From: Selaginella tamariscina
Taxonomy: Eukaryota; Streptophyta; Lycopodiopsida; Selaginellales; Selaginellaceae
Length of the DNA: 64,000 nt
Reading direction: 5' to 3'
Assembly: GCA_003024785.1 (NCBI GenBank)
Contig: PUQB01000313.1
Location: 1 to 64,000 of the forward strand
The position numbers and the translations under genes were made by a program. Position 1 is the stretch's first letter; each line of letters begins with the position of its first letter. Of the stretch, positions 57,076 through 64,000 are shown piece by piece. The notes beneath the pieces were generated by a model. That model searched no databases, was not told the DNA's origin, and was given only the letters and a program-made list of their open reading frames with translations.

Positions 57076-58424
57076 TTTGATTAACTAGTGTATAGAACAT
57101 GTTAAACAGGCGGTACTTATATCAAAGTAATGCCATCAGGATTAACTTTAGATGTAAAAATTCTGTCTTCTAAAGTCAAATTTAGAACTGATTTAAGGCT
57201 TCTAAGACACTAATTTAAATCATTTTTCAATTAGATACATGCTTGTCAAAAGTGAACCGCGACCTCTTCTCCCTGAGGTTCCTCATCATCGAACTCGTAT
57301 AAGAAAATCTAATTATCAAAAATCTGGTGAGGACATTAAAGGTTAAATTGTGCATTTGAATTTTAAATTATACCTGGAACATAAAAGTATACTTTATAAA
57401 TTATAATAAGTATATTTGTCTAGAACAAACAATAAAAATATACTTTATTTTTACTTTAGCTTTATACATATATATCCAACTTTAGTTTTACATATTAAGT
57501 ACATCTTTATTTAGATTTATATGTAGATCTTAATTATTAAGAATTACTTTAAATTTTTATATAAAATTTTATTAAACCTTTAACTTTATTTTATTCTACT
57601 CATATAATATGAATAAAAATTAACACCTTATAAAAATTTATGTTAGATTCTCTAAATTAGATTTTTTTGATTTGTTTGAGTTTCATATTATGGTTTAGGA
57701 CTTGAGTAATAATTATAATAATGAATGATTTTAATTTTTGCAACATAAAATATGTTAACGGGTTGATGTACCTCTCAACTATAGTCTGTGTGTTTAACCT
57801 ATGTTAGAGACAAAGTCAAATAAAATATATAATTTTAATATACTTTTTATATAATGCTAGAATATTTTAAAAGTTCTATCAGATTTATGTATATATATGA
57901 TAGTGTTTAGTTATATACATAGTGTTTAATGCATGTTGCTTAAATATACAAAACCCTTTTTCTTTCTTTTTCTCATTCCCTTTAAATTGCCCTGAATTCG
58001 TCTATAAATAAAAAACTTGCTGTATTAAAGATAATAAATAGGTTAAGGGGATAAGATAATAATTAGATTAAACTTAATATTCAACTTAAGAATAAACTCA
58101 TTAAATTAAGAATAATAATTGGGTTGAAAGGTTATTAAATAGTTAATTCTAGTCCTGGGTAACTTAAAAATAAATTTATTATGTTAAGGATAATAAGTGG
58201 AACCAGGTTAAGAACAATAAGTTTATATTGTATGTGTTTGTGTGTAGTATATGCCCCATCCAACCATACACTTGTTATAGACCCTTGACCATTATTCTAA
58301 GAATAATAACTAAATTAAGTGTTTAATTTAAGAATTAAATAGTTAAAGCTTAAACATTTTTAAATTCTATTTAATGGTTATTTTTAATTCTAAATGTGTG
58401 TCATTAGCTGTCATTAGGAAAACT
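57076..58424. other. AT-rich spacer, no gene recognised
   Basis: The first few hundred bases are the former promoter side of the GDSL gene. A block of related TTAAGAATAATAA phrases repeats loosely between 58080 and 58330. No coding pattern was seen. Confidence 0.5.
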
Positions 58425-59690
58425 TGGCATTCGGCTTCATTCGTCACTCAAAGTCCTCTGTAAGAGCACTTATCTTCTTTGTTAAGAAGAAATATGGGAG
58501 TTTAAGTTTGGTTGTGGACTACAGAGGTTTGAATCAAGTCACCATTTGGAACCGATACCTGTTGCCATAGATCCCAAAACTTCTTAATCGGTTGCAAGGA
58601 GCAAAGGTGTTCATGAAGATCGACTTACGAGGGGCTTATAATCTTGTACGGATTCGTCCAGGCGATGAGTGGAAGACTGCCTTTTATACAAGGTATGGAC
58701 ACTTCAAGTACACGGTGATGCCTTTCGGACTTACCAATGCCCCAGCCGTGTTCCAACACATGGTGAACGACATCTTTTGTGACTTCTTGGACTAGTTTGT
58801 GGTAATTTACCTCGATGACATTTTGATTTTCTTCAAAGACCAGGCGGTTCATTGCAAGCATGTACGACTAGTCCTACAGAGGCTTCGCAAGCATGGCCTG
58901 TATGCAAAGTTGGAGAAGTGTTTCTTTGACAGGGATACTGTGGAGTTCTTGGGCTACATCGTCTCTCCTATTGACGTTTCCATGAACATGCACAAGGTGA
59001 AGACTATCGTAGAGTGGTCTGTACGAGACGTACAATGTTTCCTTGGTTTTGCAAACTTCTACAGGCGTTTCATACAGGACTTCTCCAAGCGTGTACTTCC
59101 ACTCACGGAACTCACCAAGCACACAGGAGTGTTCTCTTGGTCCGACAAGGCGGAACATGCATTCACAACACTCAAGGACGCATTCACGACAGCTCCGATT
59201 TTAGCACATCCTGATCCTTCTCGTCCCTTCTTTGTTGAAGCAGATGCCTCGGATTATGCAGTAGGATCTGTTCTATCACAAGTTAGAGAAGACAAGTTGC
59301 TTCATCCTGTAGCTTTTCACTCTCATAAGTTCCTTCGACGGAGATCAATTACGAGATTCATGACAAGGAACTCAAGGCCATTGTGGATTCGTTCGAGGAG
59401 TGGCGGCATTTCCTAGAAGGTGCTGTGCATCCTGTACAAGTTCTTACGGACCACAAGAACTTGGAGTATTTTAAAACGGCTCGAGTTCTCAGTCGGCGAT
59501 ACGGAGTTCCTATCACGTTTTGATTTTGTCATCATCTACAGGCCTGGTTTTTAAAATGGCAAGGCGGATGCATTGTTTAGGCACTCTTACCTTGCACCAA
59601 CCCCAGGTGATCCTGTATATGACTGTCAAAAGCAAGTGTTGTTGAGTCCTAATCGACTTTGGCTTGCAGCACTACAATCTTGTAAGGTCC
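58425..59690 (+). pseudogene. Decayed chromovirus RT-RNase H fragment
   Basis: Same family as the element at 22972-29452. It starts at [14 protein letters not shown] sequence ([21 protein letters not shown] reading) and runs through [32 protein letters not shown], a stop, YLDDILIFFKD, FLGFANFYRRFIQDFS, FFVEADASDYAVGSVLSQ and the RNase H end near 59575. It lacks gag, protease, integrase and both LTRs. Several stops and deletions are present (for example a 12-base loss near 59020). It retains the FYRRFIQDFS block that is damaged in the complete copy. Confidence 0.85.
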
Positions 59691-60150
59691 AAGACGTTGA
59701 AAATCCAATTTGGAGGAAGGCCTATTGGTTTGAATGTGCTTTAGAAGGAGCCAAATCTAATCTTTAACCTCATATACATGAGAAGGTTGTTGATGAGACT
59801 TTTAGCAATTTTGTGTCTTTTAAAGGTGAAGTCAGTGATCATTATATGTTGAATATGCTAGAGCCTATCCTGAGCTATTGGTACTTAATGAGATGTTGAA
59901 GCGGAGAAATTAAACTATGGTTGTTGACTTGTGAGTGCAAAGAAGAAGGTTGCCATGTGGAAGAGTGCTTGGAGTTGTTATAGGCAAACTTTGCAAAAAG
60001 AAGAAAGTCCACCCAATCATCATGTTGATAATTGATGAAGCGTCACAAATATTCTAAGGTCTATATGGTTTGTTCGGTTTGTTCATCTATATGAAGGTGG
60101 TGTGCAGAAGAAAGGTTAGCCTTAATCTTCATCATGCTAAGGAGTTCTGG
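59691..60150. other. Unassigned sequence between two gypsy elements
   Basis: Similarity to the chromovirus stops near 59690. Following frames (for example RKAYWFECALEGAKSNL) look protein-like but are short and unrecognised. It may be the remains of another transposon. Confidence 0.3.
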
Positions 60151-60830
60151 TTGACGGTGGCCCGTCATCGCGGCCAGCTGGCAAGACGCCCACCGGCACA
60201 GACGAGCGACGAGATGAAGCGTTGGATAGGGGGGTACTTCAGGTACGGACTGATGGCGATCGGTGTCAGGCGGCGGCGTAACCGGCGAAGATCCGATCGT
60301 TCGGACCAACTACCCAGGGTACAAAGGACAGCACGCGTGGGGAGGCGCATAAATGTGACAGGCAGGACCCTGCCAGGCGGCAGACCAGTGGGAGAGCGCC
60401 ACCTGTAGCTAGTGACTAGCAATAGGTACCCACTATATAAGCCGGAAGGTTGGTAGTGGGTCGGGATCTTTTAGGAGTCAAGTCTGCGTCTTATTCTTGC
60501 TCCCCTGTCGGAGATAGTTTGTACTCAAACAGGCAATATATATCCATTTTCCTTCTATTCACCCCACAAGCGGGCATTCCCCGCTTGCCCGACTCCTGGG
60601 CCCGTAACACTCCCTACCCAGTCATCTCAGTAGAACTCCCCCCCTTATCTATACACGGACCCTCGCGGCGTCCGGGTAGAGGCTATCCAATACCTTCCAT
60701 TACTCCTGAGGTAAGGCCTGACTTGCTGGCCGAACCCCCGGGGTTGGACGCCCTCAACAACGTCCTGGCGACCACTGCAACTTCCTGAGAAGCACCACAT
60801 CTGACCTGCGGAGTCCCCGACGACCATTTG
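60150..60830 (+). repeat. 5' LTR of a G-type gypsy element (approximate borders)
   Basis: GC-rich, with CCCACTATATAAGCC (TATA at 60431) and a downstream GGGTCGGGATC start-like region. It ends near GACGACCATT. The following TGGCTACCACAATGGGA loosely recalls the TGGCGCCGTCTGTGGGA primer sites of some plant gypsy elements. Relatives without the internal region lie at about 15045-15645 and 31430-32030. The left border was not fixed. Confidence 0.6.
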
Positions 60831-60863
60831 TGGCTACCACAATGGGATAGATAGTACACACAT

Positions 60864-63776
60864 ATGGAATTCACTGTAGCAAGTAGAGTGGCGGCCCAAC
60901 GAAGAGCCGGGATTAACTCATTCGAGCAAATAGAAATTGATGAGCAACAGCTGACTAGGAGAATGCGGCGGGCTAGCTGGAGATTGATGGACGTGGTGAG
61001 GCACCTCAATTGCTGCAATCGGCCCCTGCCTCACCTACCCGAGGGAACGACGATAACACCACATGGCCGAATCTCCAACCAGCGGTAAAAAGGCACACCA
61101 GCGGCAGAGGCAGCCACACCGCTGACGGTGAAGAAGGATATGAAGAAACCGTAGCACGTCCGGACGACAATCCAGGCACGGCAATGCGGGTATGAACAGC
61201 ACCCGGACGGGTACTTCGCCGATAGTAACCTACGACGCAGAGTGGGACGGATGGCAAGACGATGAAAGCCCTTCACCTCTCGACGTAGGTGAAAGTGACG
61301 GCCACGAAGAGCCCCCATACCAACAAGCAGAACCAGTGTTTGACGAGTACCCCCGAAGGAGGAAACCTCGGCCAGGACAACCCCAGGAGAAGGCATGCCT
61401 GCAACAGAGGCAAGAATCTTGAAGGGGCAAAGCAACACAAATAGTGATGGAGGACGTGAGCCAGAAGCCCAGCGTGACCAATGCCACGATGGAGGTAAGA
61501 TAGGAAACTCAGGGCCATCGTCACCCATCAGGGTGACGCGGGGGCCCGTGTCTGCCCGGAAAGAGGGGAGGAAGAGCCTCATCGAGAAGCTCCAGTAAGG
61601 AGGGCATCGATTGCCAACAAGGCAACCTCTGCACCAGGAGTTCAGCCGATGACGACGCATGTCAAGGTGGTTACCAGGATGAGAACCCAAGGCTTCGGAA
61701 GGCCGGGGTACACATGGGGCAATCGCCTACGCGGAGGCGACTGGACGTCGACGAGCTGACGGACTAGGAGGAGGCACTAAAGAGGGGCTGCACAGCTACC
61801 TTAGAGAAGGGACGAGAGGAATTTGTCATGGGCAGGAGAGATTCGCCGAGCGACTAGTATTGCACTGGCCCCGCGAGGGAAATCCGCTGGGCACACGGCA
61901 GAGCCGCAACCATCACCAGACGGGGGATACCGTCTTGGGGCGAGGAGGAATCGCCCATCAATCACGACCGTCTAGACGTCATGGGGGGATTCCGTGCACG
62001 GTCATACAAAACTACTGCTGGAGGAGGGAAAACCGTCCAGCCAAGGTAAGCCGCACCACCAGCTGTCAGGTTGGTCCCGCGGTGGGGGCCCCCAAGAGAC
62101 AGTCGGGAGGAGCCCATCCTTGTCACCCACCCACAAAGAGGCAGGGTGCGAGGAAGGAAAATGGTGCCCGTAGAATACCAGATGTGGACTACACCACGTC
62201 CGAAGCGGAGGGTCTGGATCGTAACAACTCTCATGTACAATGGACGCCATGGGAACCGACCGGTCACCTTATTAGCTCAAGCACTCAATCGGATGCAGAG
62301 AGCACTGTAACAGTGCCCTTACCCGCATTCCGTGGAGCGAAGGGGGAAAGAGACAGACCAACACGTACACAAGTTTGAACAAGTGTGCGAACTTCGGAGT
62401 GTGAGCGACAATCACAAGAAGTTGAGTGCCTTTGCATGCACTCTAGACAAGAAGGCACACGCCTAGTGGATGCGATTCCATGAGGCGAACAAAAAGCCGC
62501 TGGGAAACCGCACGAAGGGCGTTTCAGGATACCTTCTGGGAAAAAAGAGTGAAGAGGAGGTGATCTACAAGCTAACGAGCTTGAAACAGAAAGCAGGAGA
62601 GTCGGTCGACGAATACACGGTCCGCATGTTGGGTATATCGCCTGGCTGAGAGACACCCCAGTTGACCTTACCAAGAAAATGTGGTACCGAAAGAGACTGC
62701 GGTCGGAAATCTGCAAGTGGATCGCTTGGACGACAACTGGACATTCGACAAGTTGCTCTGGTACGCCAGGAAGGCCGAAAAGCGGAAGCTGAAAGATGCC
62801 AAGAAAGGAAGGCGCAGGACAAACCGAACGCAGAAAGGACCAACGACACCACCATAGACGAGGACAACCTCTCGGACGTCCCCAATCCGACCTGAAGGGA
62901 GAGACATGAGGGGACTAGGGAGCACGAGCAATCCCAACAAAGGAGACTTACAAAGCGGTCACAAAGCAGGAAGACCTGGCGGCGACCCTTGCTCAGTTAG
63001 GATACACAGCGTGCAAGGACAGGTATTGCAAAGTGTGTAATGGCCATGGATCCCACAACATAGACAACTGTTACCAGCTAACCAAGCTCCTAAGTAGCAC
63101 GCCACCCCAGGCCGGCGCCTAGGCCGTTGAGCGACAAGAGGCGGATCACCAGGGGGACCGACGGTATGAGAGCCGCAGCGGGGGCCAATTCGCCGCAGAT
63201 CACGGTCAGGAGACCACAACCAGAGGTCGCGTTCCTGGGAGCGACAACAAAACCGACCCAGGTACAACGGCAGAAATCGACGGTCGGAACGTCAAGAGTT
63301 GATATGCACGCTGTGTAGCGAACACCATCCACTGTATCGATGCCCTTGGATCGCGATGCTCAAACCATGCTGGAAGCACATGTACCAAAAGCCACAGGGT
63401 GGCCAAGGGACCAGCCCCGGCCACAGCAGCACTAGGTTCCACACCACAAGCCCACCATGTAGGAACATCAACCTTCGAGCTGCAATGCAGGGCAATCACG
63501 AGGTCCCAAGCCCAACAGACCAAACAACCAGTCAACTTGGAGGAGGAAGACAACGGGGAGTCCAGTGAAGAGGAAGTGGCAGCCAAACCTGGGAAACCAG
63601 GCCAGTGGGAGCAAAAACGTGTTGAAGTGGAGGCGGCTGCAGAGCAAGTAAGACTGGTACAAGGTGCAGAGGCCAGGGGCACAACGGGGATGCACAAGGC
63701 CCTCGCTGGGAAGATGCGAGAAACCCACATGTCGGTGACCTTAGGGGAACTGCTAGTTATCCCCAGGGCTGTATGA
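60864..63776 (+). pseudogene. Gag region of the G-type gypsy element, broken
   Basis: The ATG at 60864 starts MEFTVASRVAAQRRAGINSF. Most of 61000-62280 is Arg/Gly/Pro-rich with no continuous frame. A capsid-like part at 62340-62660 reads HKFEQVCELRSVSDNHKKLS, FACTLDKKAHA and LTSLKQKAGESVDEYTVRML. Two zinc-knuckle-like blocks follow: CKVCNGHGSHNIDNC (about 63020-63070) and CTLCSEHHPLYRC (about 63305-63345). Several stops and frameshifts are present. Confidence 0.6.
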
Positions 63777-63859
63777 AGTCCTCACCAGAGAACTACATGG
63801 GGCCCAGTCACGACCCCAGAGTTGCAACAATAGCGGTAGACTTTGTGGACGATGTACGG

Positions 63860-64000
63860 CCATACCGTTCAGATGGCAGGACGTACAGTCCACAACGTAA
63901 TCATAGATGGGGGATCAGGCGTGAACATCATGTCCACAGAACTCCATCAACAACTAGGAATGCCACCTTCGGAGCCTCACCCTTCCTCATACGCATGGCG
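63860..64000 (+). pseudogene. Protease start of the G-type gypsy element (runs off window)
   Basis: Reads TVHNVIIDGGSGVNIMSTEL, with DGGS in place of the DTGS/DSGS active site, then HQQLGMPPSEPHP. The rest of pol must lie beyond the window. Confidence 0.6.

Noticed and set aside
60061..63730. Many overlapping long frames on both strands in the G-type element
   Set aside because: GC-rich sequence has few stops in any frame. Only the plus-strand gag and protease pieces show family motifs.

Overview
The window is nuclear DNA from a land plant. The host genes are plant-type: a plant CUE-domain protein, a dirigent protein, a GDSL esterase, a SWIB-domain protein and a PQ-loop transporter. Introns are short with GT..AG ends, and most of the rest is LTR retrotransposons, AT-rich spacers and dinucleotide microsatellites. 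One chromodomain Ty3/gypsy element looks closer to the fungal/vertebrate-like chromoviruses reported from mosses and lycophytes than to typical angiosperm ones, so a non-angiosperm is possible. I cannot name the species. Nearly every reading frame carries small frameshifts, which may be decay or sequencing error.

Layout. 0-12.3 kb: relics of host genes (Harbinger transposase, F-box-like, CUE, SWIB and PQ-loop) among AT-rich spacers. The PQ-loop gene has its first half on the plus strand and the rest on the minus strand. 12.3-43.4 kb: a tandem segmental duplication. A unit of repeat R1, a compound LTR region and a dirigent gene occurs twice, followed by a third R1. The second copy was enlarged by a 1.7-kb LTR (TSD GAGTT) that itself received a complete chromovirus (TSD AGGTT), and by a 4.8-kb gypsy element (TSD GCTTA). 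The other copies preserve empty sites. 43.4-45.7 kb: AT-rich, no gene seen.

45.7-57.1 kb: a GDSL esterase gene split in its first exon by a 10.1-kb DNA transposon with imperfect inverted termini and an 8-9 bp target duplication. The transposon carries two divergent intron-containing genes. Leftward is a MULE-type transposase with a SWIM zinc finger, itself split by a 1,744-bp solo LTR. Rightward is a gene joining a ParB/sulfiredoxin-like domain to a circularly permuted N4/N6-type DNA methyltransferase-like domain. Between them is a tandem array of about 135-bp cassettes. Each looks like a 68-71 nt micro-exon plus a 60-66 nt intron and carries GCCGACTGA / TCAGTCGGC inverted repeats; GCCGAC recurs near both transposon ends, beside heat-shock-element-like GAA/TTC arrays. 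This is the most unusual system in the window.

57.1-64 kb: AT-rich spacer, a decayed chromovirus pol fragment, then the 5' LTR and gag-protease part of a GC-rich gypsy element that runs off the window.
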